DNA of 64,000 nucleotides, from positions 7,750,001 through 7,814,000 of the forward strand of contig OZ020248.1 of NCBI GenBank assembly GCA_963971285.1, in the 5' to 3' direction. Positions within the stretch are counted from its first letter, which is position 1; each line of letters begins with the position of its first letter. This DNA comes from Astropecten irregularis. Lineage: Eukaryota > Echinodermata > Asteroidea > Paxillosida > Astropectinidae. The notes beneath the pieces are model-generated. The model did no database searches. It worked only from the letters and a program-made list of their open reading frames with translations, and was not told where the DNA came from. The position numbers were made by a program, and so were the translations under genes. Shown one piece after another: positions 35,880 to 50,100 of the stretch.

Positions 35880-38790
35880 AGTTTCAAGTCGATTACCTCA
35901 GTATTCAGGGAAAAATTTCGAACTCGAGCGTCAAAAAGTGTCTCATAGTCAAAGTGCAGTTTTAATGCGGCCTGCTCGGAGGCCTTCACGCATAGCGTGT
36001 GGTGCTATACTTGGATTTTCGGCCATGAACATGACTTTGGAATTTGGCATAGCCCATATCTCCCTGTAGAGTTCATCTGGGGCTACATGTCGTGCAAGTT
36101 TCGAGTCGGTTTCCTCAGTATTCAGGGAGAAATTCCCAACTCTAGCGTCAAAAAGTGTCTCATAGTCTAAGTGCAGTTTTAATGCGGCCTGCTCGGCGGC
36201 CTTCTCTCATAGCGTGTGGTGCTATACTTGGATTTTCGGCCATGAACATGACTTTGTAATTTGGCACAGCCCATATTTCCCTGTAGAGTTCATCTGGGGC
36301 TACATGTCGTGCAAGTTTCAAGTCGATTGCCTCAGTATTCAGGGAAAAATGTCAAACTCTAGCGTCAAAAAGTGTCTCATAGTCTAAGTGCAGTTTTTAT
36401 GCGGCCTGCTCGGAGGCCTTCACGCATAGCGTGTGGTGTTATACTTGGATTTTAGGCCATGAACATGACTTTGGAATTTGGCACAGCCCATATTTCCCTG
36501 TAGAGTACATCTGGGGCTACATGTCGTGCAATTTTCAAGTCGATTACCTCAGTATTCAGGGAAAAATTTTCAACTCGAGCGTCAAAAAGTGTCTCATAGT
36601 CAAAGTGCAGTTTTAATGCGGCCTGCTCGAAGGCCTTCACGCATAGCGTGTGGTGCTATACTTGGATTTTCGGCCATGAACATGACTTTGGAATTTGGCA
36701 CAGCCCATATCTCCCTGTAGAGTTCATCTGGGGCTACATGTCGTGCAAGTTTCAAGTCGGTTTCCTCAGTATTCAGGGAGAAATTCCCAACTCTAGCGTC
36801 AAAAAGTGTCTCATAGTCTAAGTGCAGTTTTAATGCGGCCTGATCGGAGGCCTTCTCGCATAGCGTGTGTTGCTTTACTTGGATTTTAGGCCATGAACAT
36901 GACTTCGGAATTTGGCACAGCCCATATTTCCCTCTAGAGTACATCTGGGGATACATGTCGTGCAAGTTTCAAGTCGATTACCTCAGTATTCAGGGAAAAA
37001 TTTCGAACTCGAGCGTCAAAAAGTGTCTCATAGTCAAAGTGCAGTTTTAATGCGGCCTGCTCGGAGGCCTTCACGCATAGCGTGTGGTGCTATACTTGGA
37101 TTTTCGGCCATGAACATGACTTTGGAATTTGGCATAGCCCATATCTCCCTGTAGAGTTCATCTGGGGCTACATGTCGTGCAAGTTTCAAGTCGGTTTCCT
37201 CAGTATTCAGGGAGAAATTCCCAACTCTAGCGTCAAAAAGTGTCTCATAGTCTAAGTGCAGTTTTAATGCGGCCTGCTCGGCGGCCTTCTCTCATAGCGT
37301 GTGGTGCTATACTTGGATTTTCGGCCATGAACATGACTTTGTAATTTGGCACAGCCCATATTTCCCTGTAGAGTTCATCTGGGGCTACATGTCGTGCAAG
37401 TTTCAAGTCGATTGCCTCAGTATTCAGGGAAAAATGTCAAACTCTAGCGTCAAAAAGTGTCTCATAGTCTAAGTGCAGTTTTTATGCGGCCTGCTCGGAG
37501 GCCTTCACGCATAGCGTGTGGTGTTATACTTGGATTTTAGGCCATGAACATGACTTTGGAATTTGGCACAGCCCATATTTCCCTGTAGAGTACATCTGGG
37601 GCTACATGTCGTGCAATTTTCAAGTCGATTACCTCAGTATTCAGGGAAAAATTTTCAACTCGAGCGTCAAAAAGTGTCTCATAGTCAAAGTGCAGTTTTA
37701 ATGCGGCCTGCTCGAAGGCCTTCACGCATAGCGTGTGGTGCTATACTTGGATTTTCGGCCATGAACATGACTTTGGAATTTGGCACAGCCCATATCTCCC
37801 TGTAGAGTTCATCTGGGGCTACATGTCGTGCAAGTTTCAAGTCGGTTTCCTCAGTATTCAGGGAGAAATTCCCAACTCTAGCGTCAAAAAGTGTCTCATA
37901 GTCTAAGTGCAGTTTTAATGCGGCCTGATCGGAGGCCTTCTCGCATAGCGTGTGTTGCTTTACTTGGATTTTAGGCCATGAACATGACTTCGGAATTTGG
38001 CACAGCCCATATTTCCCTCTAGAGTACATCTGGGGATACATGTCGTGCAAGTTTCAAGTCGATTACCTCAGTATTCAGGGAAAAATTTCGAACTCGAGCG
38101 TCAAAAAGTGTCTCATAGTCAAAGTGCAGTTTTAATGCGGCCTGCTCGGAGGCCTTCACGCATAGCGTGTGGTGCTATACTTGGATTTTCGGCCATGAAC
38201 ATGACTTTGGAATTTGGCATAGCCCATATCTCCCTGTAGAGTTCATCTGGGGCTACATGTCGTGCAAGTTTCAAGTCGGTTTCCTCAGTATTCAGGGAGA
38301 AATTCCCAACTCTAGCGTCAAAAAGTGTCTCATAGTCTAAGTGCAGTTTTAATGCGGCCTGCTCGGCGGCCTTCTCTCATAGCGTGTGGTGCTATACTTG
38401 GATTTTCGGCCATGAACATGACTTTGTAATTTGGCACAGCCCATATTTCCCTGTAGAGTTCATCTGGGGCTACATGTCGTGCAAGTTTCAAGTCGATTGC
38501 CTCAGTATTCAGGGAAAAATGTCAAACTCTAGCGTCAAAAAGTGTCTCATAGTCTAAGTGCAGTTTTTATGCGGCCTGCTCGGAGGCCTTCACGCATAGC
38601 GTGTGGTGTTATACTTGGATTTTAGGCCATGAACATGACTTTGGAATTTGGCACAGCCCATATTTCCCTGTAGAGTACATCTGGGGCTACATGTCGTGCA
38701 ATTTTCAAGTCGATTACCTCAGTATTCAGGGAAAAAATTTCAACTCGAGCGTCAAAAAGTGTCTCATAGTCAAAGTGCAGTTTTAATGCG
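35880..38790 (+). repeat. HOR G, 5-mer (1,085 bp), about 2.7 copies
   Basis: Five monomers repeat with a period of exactly 1,085 bp, with equivalent heads at 36431, 37516 and 38601 and at 36865 and 37950. The unit joins a TTTTCAACTCGAG monomer to a GTGTTGCTTTACTTGG/TTTCGAACTCGAG monomer, the classes also used in region B. The copies are almost identical; one visible difference is GGAAAAAATTTCAAC near 38730 in the third. The third copy is cut off by the junction into the distant HOR C copy near 38990. Confidence 0.85.
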
Positions 38791-38989
38791 GCCTGCTCGG
38801 AGGCCTTCACGCATAGCGTGTGGTGCTATACTTGGATTTTCGGCCATGAACATGACTTTGGAATTTGGCACAGCCCATATCTCCCTGTAGAGTTCATCTG
38901 GGGCTACATGTCGTGCAAGTTTCAAGTCGATTGCCTCAGTATTCATGGAGAAATTTCCAACTCTAGAGTCAAAAATTGTCTCATAGTCT

Positions 38990-41900
38990 AAGTGCAGTTT
39001 TAATGCGGCCTGATCGGAGGCCTTCTCGCATAGCGTGTGTTGCTTTACTTGGATTTTCGGCCATGAACATGACTTTGGAATTTGGCACAGCCCATATTTC
39101 CCTGTAGAGTTCATCTGGGGCTAAATATCGTGGAAGTTTCAAGTCGATTGCATCAGTATTCAGGGAAAAATTTCCAACTCTAGCGTCAAAAAGTGTCTCA
39201 TAGTCTAAGTGCAGTTTTAATGCGGCCTGCTCGGAGGCCTTAACGCATAGCTTGTGGTGCTATACTTGGATTTTCGGCCATGAACATGACTTTGGAATTT
39301 GGCACAGCCCATATTTCCCTGTAGAGTTCATCTGGGGCTACATGTCGTGCAGGTTTCAAGTCGATTGCCTCAGTATTCAGGGAGAAATTTCCAACTCTAG
39401 TGTCAAAAATTGTCTCATAGTCTAAGTACAGTTTTAATGCGGCCTGCTCGGAGGCCTTCACGCATAGCGTGTGGTGCTATACTTGGATTTTCGGCCATGA
39501 ACATGACTTTGGAATTTGGCATAGCCCATATCTCCCTGTACAGTTCATCTGGGGCTACATGTCGTGCAAGTTTCAAGTCTTTTTCCTCAGTATTCAGGGA
39601 GAAATTCCCAACTCTAGCGTCAAAAAGTGTCTCATAGTCTAAGTACAGTTTTAATGCGGCCTGCTCGGAGGCCTTCACGCATAGCGTGTGGTGCTATACT
39701 TGGATTTTCGGCCATGAACATGACTTTGTAATTTGGCACAGCCCATATTTCCCTGTAGAGTTCATCTGGGGCTACATGTCGTGCAAGTTTCAAGTCGATT
39801 GCCTTAGTATTCAGGGAAAAATGTCAAACTCTAGCGTCAAAAAAGTGTCTCATAGTCTAAGTGCAGTTTTAATGCGGCCTGCTCGGAGGCCTTCACGCAT
39901 AGCGTGTGGTGTTATTCTTTGATTTTCGGCCATGAAAATGACTTTGTAATTTGACACAGCCCATATTTCCCTGTAGAGTACATCTGGGGCTACATGTCGT
40001 GCAAGTTTCAAGTCGGTTTCCTCAGTATTCAATGAAAAATGTCCAACTCTAGCGTCAAAAAGTGTCAAATAGTCTAAGTGCAGTTTTAATGCGGCCTGCT
40101 CGGAGGCCTTCTCGCATAGCGTGTGGTGCTATACTTGGATTTTAGGCCATGAACATGACTTTGGAATTTGGCACAGCCCATATTTCCCTCTAGAGTACAT
40201 CTGGGGCTACATGTCGTGCAATTTTCAAGTCGATTACCTCAGTATTCAGGGAAAAATGTTCAACTCGAGCGTCAAAAAGTGTCTCATAGTCAAAGTGCAG
40301 TTTTAATGCGGCCTGCTCGGAGGCCTTCACGCATAGCGTGTGGTGCTATACTTGGATTTTCGGCCAAGAACATGACTTTGGAATTTGGCACAGCCCATAT
40401 TTCCCTGTAGAGTTCATCTGGGGCTAAATATCGTGGAAGTTTCAAGTCGATTGCATCAGTATTCAGGGAAAAATTTCCAACTCTAGCGTCAAAAAGTGTC
40501 TCATAGTCTAAGTGCAGTTTTAATGCGGCCTGCTCGGAGGCCTTAACGCATAGCTTGTGGTGCTATACTTGGATTTTCGGCCATGAACATGACTTTGGAA
40601 TTTGGCACAGCCCATATTTCCCTGTAGAGTTCATCTGGGGCTACATGTCGTGCAGGTTTCAAGTCGATTGCCTCAGTATTCAGGGAGAAATTTCCAACTC
40701 TAGTGTCAAAAATTGTCTCATAGTCTAAGTACAGTTTTAATGCGGCCTGCTTGGAGGCCTTCACGCATAGCGTGTGGTGCTATACTTGGATTTTCGGCCA
40801 TGAACATGACTTTGGAATTTGGCACAGCCCATATTTCCCTGTAGAGTTCATCTGGGGATACATGTCGTGCAAGTTTCAAGTCGATTGCCTCAGTATTCAG
40901 GGAGAAATTTCCAACTCTAGCGTCCAAAAGTCACTCATAGTGTAAGGGCAGTTTTAATGCGGCCTGCTCGGCGGCCTTCTCTCATAGCGTGTGGTGCTAT
41001 ACTTGGATTTTCGGCCATGAACATGTCTTTGTAATTTGGCACAGCCCATATTTCCCTGTAGAGTTCATCTGGGGCTACATGTCGTGCAAGTTTCAAGTCG
41101 ATTGCCTCAGTATTCAGGGACAAATGTCAAACTCTAGCGTCAAAAAGTGTCTCATAGTCTAAGTGCAGTTTTAATGCGGCTTGCTCGGAGGCCTTCACGC
41201 ATAGCGTGTGGTGTAATACTTTGATTTTCGGCCATGAATATGACTTTGTAATTTGACACAGCCCATATTTCCCTGTAGAGTTCATCTGGGGCTACATGTC
41301 GTGCAAGTTTCAAGTCGGTTTCCTCAGTAATTAGGGAGCAATTTCCAACTCTAGAGTCAAAAATTGTCTCATAGTCTAAGTACAGTTTTAATGCGGCCTG
41401 CTCGGAGGCCTTCACGCATAGCGTGTGGTGCTATACTTGGATTTTCGGCCATGAACATGACTTTGGAATTTGGCATAGCGCATATCTCCCTGTAGAGTTC
41501 ATCTGGGGCTACATGTCGTGCAAGTTTCAAGTCGGTTTCCTCAGTATTCAGGGAGAAATTCCCAACTCTAGCGTCAAAAAGTGTCTCATAGTCTAAGTGC
41601 AGTTTTAATGCGGCCTGCTCGGCGGCCTTCTCTCATAGCGTGTGGTGCTATACTTGGATTTTCGGCCATGAACATGACTTTGTAATTTGGCACAGCCCAT
41701 ATTTCCCTGTAGAGTTCATCTGGGGCTACATGTCGTGCAAGTTTCAAGTCGATTGCCTCAGTATTCAGGGAAAAATGTCAAACTCTAGCGTCAAAAAGTG
41801 TCTCATAGTCTAAGTACAGTTTTAATGCGGCCTGCTCGGAGGCCTTCACGCATAGCGTGTGGTGTTATACTTTGATTTTCGGCCATGAAAATGACTTTGT

Positions 41901-42337
41901 AATTAGACACAGCCCATATTTCCCTGTAGAGTTTATCTGGGGCTACATGTCGTGCAAGTTTCCAGTCGGTTTCCTCAGTATTCAGGGAAAAATGTCCAAC
42001 TCTAGCGTCAAAAAGTATCAAATAGTCTAAGTGCAGTTTTAATGCGGCCTGCTCGGCGGCCTTCTCTCATAGCGTGTGGTGCTATACTTGGATTTTCGGC
42101 CATGAACATGACTTTGTAATTTGGCACAGCCCATATTTCCCTGTAGAGTTCATCTGGGGCTACATGTCGTGCAAGTTTCAAGTCGATTGCCTCAGTATTC
42201 AGGGAAAAATGTCAAACTCTAGCGTCAAAAAGTGTCTCATAGTCTAAGTGCAGTTTTAATGCGGCCTGCTCGGAGGCCTTCACGCATAGCGTGTGGTGTT
42301 ATACTTTGATTTTCGGCCATGAAAATGACTTTGTAAT
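38990..42337 (+). repeat. HOR C copy 3, separated from copies 1 and 2
   Basis: This block matches about 27060-30400 at a constant offset of 11,934 bp (55 x 217 minus 1), including the A6 run (39839-39844), AATGAAAAATG near 40031 and CTTGGAGG near 40749. It joins region G through a hybrid monomer that lacks one complete unit relative to copies 1 and 2. A patch at about 39645-39690 carries AGTACAG and CGGAGGCCTTCACG, where copy 2 has AGTGCAG and CGGCGGCCTTCTCT. Its presence beyond regions D and G means an older C-D-G arrangement or a long-range duplication. Confidence 0.8.
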
Positions 42338-45300
42338 TTGACACAGCCCATATTTCCCTGTAGAGTACATCTGGGGCTACATGTCGTGCAATTTTCAAGT
42401 CGATTACCTCAGTATTCAGGGAAAAATTTTAAACTCGAGCGTCAAAAAGTGTCTCATAGTCAAAGTGCAGTTTTAATGCGGCCTGCTCGGAGGCCTTCAC
42501 GCATAGCGTGTGGTGCTATACTTGGATTTTCGGCCATGAACATGACTTTGGAATTTGGCACAGCCCATATCTCCCTGTAGAGTTCATCTGGGGCTACATG
42601 TCGTGCAAGTTTCAAGTCGATTGCCTCAGTATTCATGGAGAAATTTCCAACTCTAGAGTCAAAAATTGTCTCATAGTCTAAGTACAGTTTTAATGCGGCC
42701 TGCTCGAAGGCCTTCACGCATAGCGTGTGGTGCTATACTTGGATTTTCGGCCATGAACATGACTTTGGAATTTGGCACAGCCCATATCTCCCTGTAGAGT
42801 TTATCTGGGGCTACATGTCGTGCAAGTTTCAAGTCGGTTTCCTCAGTATTCAGGGAGAAATTCCCAACTCTAGCGTCAAAAAGTGTCTCATAGTCTAAGT
42901 GCAGTTTTAATGCGGCCTGATCGGAGGCCTTCTCGCATAGCGTGTGTTGCTTTACTTGGATTTTAGGCCATGAACATGACTTTGGAATTTGGCACAGCCC
43001 ATATTTCCCTCTAGAGTACATCTGGGGCTAAATGTCGTGCAAGTTTCAAGTCGATTACCTCAGTATTCAGGGAAAAATTTCGAACTCGAGCGTCAAAAAG
43101 TGTCTCATAGTCAAAGTGCAGTTTTAATGCGGCCTGCTCGGAGGCCTTCACGCATAGCGTGTGGTGCTATACTTGGATTTTCGGCCATGAACATGACTTT
43201 GGAATTTGGCATAGCCCATATCTCCCTGTAGAGTTCATCTGGGGCTACATGTCGTGCAAGTTTCAAGTCGGTTTCCTCAGTATTCAGGGAGAAATTCCCA
43301 ACTCTAGCGTCAAAAAGTGTCTCATAGTCTAAGTGCAGTTTTAATGCGGCCTGCTCGAAGGCCTTCACGCATAGCGTGTGGTGCTATACTTGGATTTTCG
43401 GCCATGAACATGACTTTGGAATTTGGCACAGCCCATATCTCCCTGTAGAGTTCATCTGGGGCTACATGTCGTGCAAGTTTCAAGTCGGTTTCCTCAGTAT
43501 TCAGGGAGAAATTCCCAACTCTAGCGTCAAAAAGTGTCTCATAGTCTAAGTGCAGTTTTAATGCGGCCTGATCGGAGGCCTTCTCGCATAGCGTGTGTTG
43601 CTTTACTTGGATTTTAGGCCATGAACATGACTTTGGAATTTGGCACAGCCCATATTTCCCTCTAGAGTACATCTGGGGCTACATGTCGTGCAAGTTTCAA
43701 GTCGATTACCTCAGTATTCAGGGAAAAATTTCGAACTCGAGCGTCAAAAAGTGTCTCATAGTCAAAGTGCAGTTTTAATGCGGCCTGCTCGGAGGCCTTC
43801 ACGCATAGCGTGTGGTGCTATACTTGGATTTTCGGCCATGAACATGACTTTGGAATTTGGCATAGCCCATATCTCCCTGTAGAGTTCATCTGGGGCTACA
43901 TGTCGTGCAAGTTTCAAGTCGGTTTCCTCAGTATTCAGGGAGAAATTCCCAACTCTAGCGTCAAAAAGTGTCTCATAGTCTAAGTGCAGTTTTAATGCGG
44001 CCTGCTCGGCGGCCTTCTCTCATAGCGTGTGGTGCTATACTTGGATTTTCGGCCATGAACATGACTTTGTAATTTGGCACAGCCCATATTTCCCTGTAGA
44101 GTTCATCTGGGGCTACATGTCGTGCAAGTTTCAAGTCGATTGCCTCAGTATTCAGGGAAAAATGTCCAACTCTAGCGTCAAAAAGTATCAAATAGTCTAA
44201 GTGCAGTTTTAATGCGGCCTGCTCGGAGGCCTTCACGCATAGCGTGTGGTGTTATACTTGGATTTTCGGCCATGAACATGACTTTGGAATTTGGCATAGC
44301 GCATATCTCCCTGTAGAGTTCATCTGGGGCTACATGTCGTGCAGGTTTCAAGTCGATTGCCTCAGTTTTCAGGGAGAAATTCCCAACTCTAGCGTCAAAA
44401 AGTGTCTCATAGTCTAAGTGCAGTTTTAATGCGGCCTGCTCGGCGGCCTTCTCTCATAGCGTGTGGTGCTATACTTGGATTTTCGGCCATGAACATGACT
44501 TTGTAATTTGGCACAGCCCATAATTCCCTGTAGAGTTCATCTGGGGCTACATGTCGTGCAAGTTTCAAGTCGATTGCCTCAGTATTCAGGGAAAAATGTC
44601 AAACTCTAGCGTCAAAAAGTGTCTCATAGTCTAAGTGCAGTTTTAATGCGGCCTGCTCGGAGGCCTTCACGCATAGCGTGTGGTGTTATACTTTGATTTT
44701 CGGCCATGAAAATGACTTTGTAATTTGACACAGCCCATATTTCCCTGTAGAGTTCATCTGGGGCTACATGTCGTGCAAGTTTCCAGTCGGTTTCCTCAGT
44801 ATTCAGGGAAAAATGTCCAACTCTAGCGTCAAAAAGTATCAAATAGTCTAAGTGCAGTTTTAATGCGGCCTGCTCGGCGGCCTTCTCTCATAGCGTGTGG
44901 TGCTATACTTGGATTTCCGGCCATGAACATGACTTTGTAATTTGGCACAGCCCATATTTCCCTGTAGAGTTCATCTGGGGCTACATGTCGTGCAAGTTTC
45001 AAGTCGATTGCCTCAGTATTCAGGGAAAAATGTCAAACTCTAGCGTCAAAAAGTGTCTCATAGTCTAAGTGCAGTTTTAATGCGGCCTGCTCGGAGGCCT
45101 TCACGCATAGCGTGTGGTGTTATACTTTGATTTTCGGCCATGAAAATGACTTTGTAATTTGACACAGCCCATATTTCCCTGTAGAGTTCATCTGGGGCTA
45201 CATGTCGTGCAAGTTTCCAGTCGGTTTCCTCAGTATTCAGGGGAAAATGTCCAACTCTAGCGTCAAAAAGTATCAAATAGTCTAAGTGCAGTTTTAATGC

Positions 45301-47111
45301 GGCCTGCTCGGAGGCCTTCTCGCATAGCGTGTGGTGCTATACTTGGATTTTAGCCCATGAACATGACTTTGGAATTTGGCACATCCCATATTTCCCTGTA
45401 GAGTACATCTGGGGCTACATGTCGTGCAATTTTCAAGTCGATTGCCTCAGTATTCAGGGAAAAATTTTAAACTCGAGCGTCAAAAAGTGTCTCATAGTCA
45501 AAGTGCAGTTTTAATGCGGCCTGCTCGGAGGCCTTCACGCATAGCGTGTTGTGCTATACTTGGATTTTCGGCCATGAACATGACTTTGGAATTTGGCACA
45601 GCCCATATCTCCCTGTAGAGTTCATCTGGGGCTACATGTCGTGCAAGTTTCAAGTCGATTGCCTCAGTATTCATGGAGAAATTTCCAACTCTAGAGTCAA
45701 AAATTGTCTCATAGTCTAAGTACAGTTTTAATGCGGCCTGCTCGAAGGCCTTCACGCATAGCGTGTGGTGCTATACTTGGATTTTCGGCCATGAACATGA
45801 CTTTGGAATTTGGCACAGCCCATATCTCCCTGTAGAGTTCATCTGGGGCTACATGTCGTGCAAGTTTCAAGTCCGTTTCCTCAGTATTCAGGAAGAAATT
45901 CCCAACTCTAGCGTCAAAAAGTGTCTCATAGTCTAAGTGCAGTTTTAATGCGGCCTGATCGGAGGCCTTCTCGCATAGCGTGTGTTGCTTTACTTGGATT
46001 TTAGGCCATGAACATGACTTTGGAATTTGGCACAGCCCATATTTCGCTCTAGAGTACATCTGGGGCTACATGTCGTGCAAGTTTCAAGTCGATTACCTCA
46101 GTATTCAGGGAAAAATTTCGAACTCGAGCGTCAAAAAGTGTCTCTTAGTCAAAGTGCAGATTTAATGCGGCCTGCTCGGAGGCCTTCACGCATAGCGTGT
46201 GGTGCTATACTTGGATTTTCGGCCATGAACATGACTTTGGAATTTGGCATAGCCCATATCTCCCTGTAGAGTTCATCTGGGGCTACATGTCGTGCAAGTT
46301 TCAAGTCGGTTTCCTCAGTATTCAGGGAGAAATTCCCAACTCTAGCGTCAAAAAGTGTCTCATAGTCTAAGTGCAGTTTTAATGCGGCCTGCTCGGCGGC
46401 CTTCTCTCATAGCGTGTGGTGCTATACTTGGATTTTCGGCCATGAACATGACTTTGTAATTTGGCACAGCCCATATTTCCCTGTAGAGTTCATCTGGGGC
46501 TACATGTCGTGCAAGTTTCAAGTCGATTGCCTCAGTATTCAGGGAAAAATGTCCAACTCTAGCGTCAAAAAGTATCAAATAGTCTAAGTGCAGTTTTAAT
46601 GCGGCCTGCTCGGAGGCCTTCACGCATAGCGTGTGGTGCTATACTTGGATTTTTGGCCATGAACATGACTTTGGAATGTGGCACAGCCCATATCTCCCTG
46701 TAGAGTTCATCTGGGGCTACATGTCGTGCAAGTTTCAAGTCGATTGCCTCAGTATTCATGGAGAAATTTCCAACTCTAGAGTCAAAAATTGTCTCATAGT
46801 CTAAGTACAGTTTTAATGCGGCCTGCTCGAAGGCCTTCACGCATAGCGTGTGGTGCTATACTTGGATTTTCGGCCATGAACATGACTTTGGAATTTGGCA
46901 CAGCCCATATCTCCCTGTAGAGTTCATCTGGGGCTACATGTCGTGCAAGTTTCAAGTCGGTTTCCTCAGTATTCAGGGAGAAATTCCCAACTCTAGCGTC
47001 AAAAAGTGTCTCATAGTCTAAGTGCAGTTTTAATGCGGCCTGATCGGAGGCCTTCTCGCATAGCGTGTGTTGCTTTACTTGGATTTTAGGCCATGAACAT
47101 GACTTTGGAAT
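42338..47111 (+). repeat. HOR E copy 1, 22-mer (4,774 bp)
   Basis: The first of three successive copies whose class order restarts at TTGACACAGCCC followed by GTAGAGTACATC. Compared with copy 2 it has two extra monomers near its end (about 46565-47000), of which the first carries AATGTGGCAC and TTTTTGGCC. It has several private changes, for example GCACATCCC near 45383, GTGTTGTGC near 45550 and CAGATTTAATG near 46158. It is the most divergent of the three. Confidence 0.85.
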
Positions 47112-50100
47112 TTGACACAGCCCATATTTCCCTGTAGAGTACATCTGGGGCTACATGTCGTGCAATTTTCAAGTCGATTACCTCAGTATTCAGGGAAAAA
47201 TTTTAAACTCGAGCGTCAAAAAGTGTCTCATAGTCAAAGTGCAGTTTTAATGCGGCCTGCTCGGAGGCCTTCACGCATAGCGTGTGGTGCTATACTTGGA
47301 TTTTCGGCCATGAACATGACTTTGGAATTTGGCACAGCCCATATCTCCCTGTAGAGTTCATCTGGGGCTACATGTCGTGCAAGTTTCAAGTCGATTGCCT
47401 CAGTATTCATGGAGAAATTTCCAACTCTAGAGTCAAAAATTGTCTCATAGTCTAAGTACAGTTTTAATGCGGCCTGCTCGAAGGCCTTCACGCATAGCGT
47501 GTGGTGCTATACTTGGATTTTCGGCCATGAACATGACTTTGGAATTTGGCACAGCCCATATCTCCCTGTAGAGTTTATCTGGGGCTACATGTCGTGCAAG
47601 TTTCAAGTCGGTTTCCTCAGTATTCAGGGAGAAATTCCCAACTCTAGCGTCAAAAAGTGTCTCATAGTCTAAGTGCAGTTTTAATGCGGCCTGATCGGAG
47701 GCCTTCTCGCATAGCGTGTGTTGCTTTACTTGGATTTTAGGCCATGAACATGACTTTGGAATTTGGCACAGCCCATATTTCCCTCTAGAGTACATCTGGG
47801 GCTAAATGTCGTGCAAGTTTCAAGTCGATTACCTCAGTATTCAGGGAAAAATTTCGAACTCGAGCGTCAAAAAGTGTCTCATAGTCAAAGTGCAGTTTTA
47901 ATGCGGCCTGCTCGGAGGCCTTCACGCATAGCGTGTGGTGCTATACTTGGATTTTCGGTCATGAACATGACTTTGGAATTTGGCATAGCCCATATCTCCC
48001 TGTAGAGTTCATCTGGGGCTACATGTCGTGCAAGTTTCAAGTCGGTTTCCTCAGTATTCAGGGAGAAATTCCCAACTCTAGCGTCAAAAAGTGTCTCATA
48101 GTCTAAGTGCAGTTTTAATGCGGCCTGCTCGAAGGCCTTCACGCATAGCGTGTGGTGCTATACTTGGATTTTCGGCCATGAACATGACTTTGGAATTTGG
48201 CACAGCCCATATCTCCCTGTAGAGTTCATCTGGGGCTACATGTCGTGCAAGTTTCAAGTCGGTTTCCTCAGTATTCAGGGAGAAATTCCCAACTCTAGCG
48301 TCAAAAAGTGTCTCATAGTCTAAGTGCAGTTTTAATGCGGCCTGATCGGAGGCCTTCTCGCATAGCGTGTGTTGCTTTACTTGGATTTTAGGCCATGAAC
48401 ATGACTTTGGAATTTGGCACAGCCCATATTTCCCTCTAGAGTACATCTGGGGCTACATGTCGTGCAAGTTTCAAGTCGATTACCTCAGTATTCAGGGAAA
48501 AATTTCGAACTCGAGCGTCAAAAAGTGTCTCATAGTCAAAGTGCAGTTTTAATGCGGCCTGCTCGGAGGCCTTCACGCATAGCGTGTGGTGCTATACTTG
48601 GATTTTCGGCCATGAACATGACTTTGGAATTTGGCATAGCCCATATCTCCCTGTAGAGTTCATCTGGGGCTACATGTCGTGCAAGTTTCAAGTCGGTTTC
48701 CTCAGTATTCAGGGAGAAATTCCCAACTCTAGCGTCAAAAAGTGTCTCATAGTCTAAGTGCAGTTTTAATGCGGCCTGCTCGGCGGCCTTCTCTCATAGC
48801 GTGTGGTGCTATACTTGGATTTTCGGCCATGAACATGACTTTGTAATTTGGCACAGCCCATATTTCCCTGTAGAGTTCATCTGGGGCTACATGTCGTGCA
48901 AGTTTCAAGTCGATTGCCTCAGTATTCAGGGAAAAATGTCCAACTCTAGCGTCAAAAAGTATCAAATAGTCTAAGTGCAGTTTTAATGCGGCCTGCTCGG
49001 AGGCCTTCACGCATAGCGTGTGGTGTTATACTTGGATTTTCGGCCATGAACATGACTTTGGAATTTGGCATAGCGCATATCTCCCTGTAGAGTTCATCTG
49101 GGGCTACATGTCGTGCAGGTTTCAAGTCGATTGCCTCAGTTTTCAGGGAGAAATTCCCAACTCTAGCGTCAAAAAGTGTCTCATAGTCTAAGTGCAGTTT
49201 TAATGCGGCCTGCTCGGCGGCCTTCTCTCATAGCGTGTGGTGCTATACTTGGATTTTCGGCCATGAACATGACTTTGTAATTTGGCACAGCCCATAATTC
49301 CCTGTAGAGTTCATCTGGGGCTACATGTCGTGCAAGTTTCAAGTCGATTGCCTCAGTATTCAGGGAAAAATGTCAAACTCTAGCGTCAAAAAGTGTCTCA
49401 TAGTCTAAGTGCAGTTTTAATGCGGCCTGCTCGGAGGCCTTCACGCATAGCGTGTGGTGTTATACTTTGATTTTCGGCCATGAAAATGACTTTGTAATTT
49501 GACACAGCCCATATTTCCCTGTAGAGTTCATCTGGGGCTACATGTCGTGCAAGTTTCCAGTCGGTTTCCTCAGTATTCAGGGAAAAATGTCCAACTCTAG
49601 CGTCAAAAAGTATCAAATAGTCTAAGTGCAGTTTTAATGCGGCCTGCTCGGCGGCCTTCTCTCATAGCGTGTGGTGCTATACTTGGATTTCCGGCCATGA
49701 ACATGACTTTGTAATTTGGCACAGCCCATATTTCCCTGTAGAGTTCATCTGGGGCTACATGTCGTGCAAGTTTCAAGTCGATTGCCTCAGTATTCAGGGA
49801 AAAATGTCAAACTCTAGCGTCAAAAAGTGTCTCATAGTCTAAGTGCAGTTTTAATGCGGCCTGCTCGGAGGCCTTCACGCATAGCGTGTGGTGTTATACT
49901 TTGATTTTCGGCCATGAAAATGACTTTGTAATTTGACACAGCCCATATTTCCCTGTAGAGTTCATCTGGGGCTACATGTCGTGCAAGTTTCCAGTCGGTT
50001 TCCTCAGTATTCAGGGGAAAATGTCCAACTCTAGCGTCAAAAAGTATCAAATAGTCTAAGTGCAGTTTTAATGCGGCCTGCTCGGAGGCCTTCTCGCATA

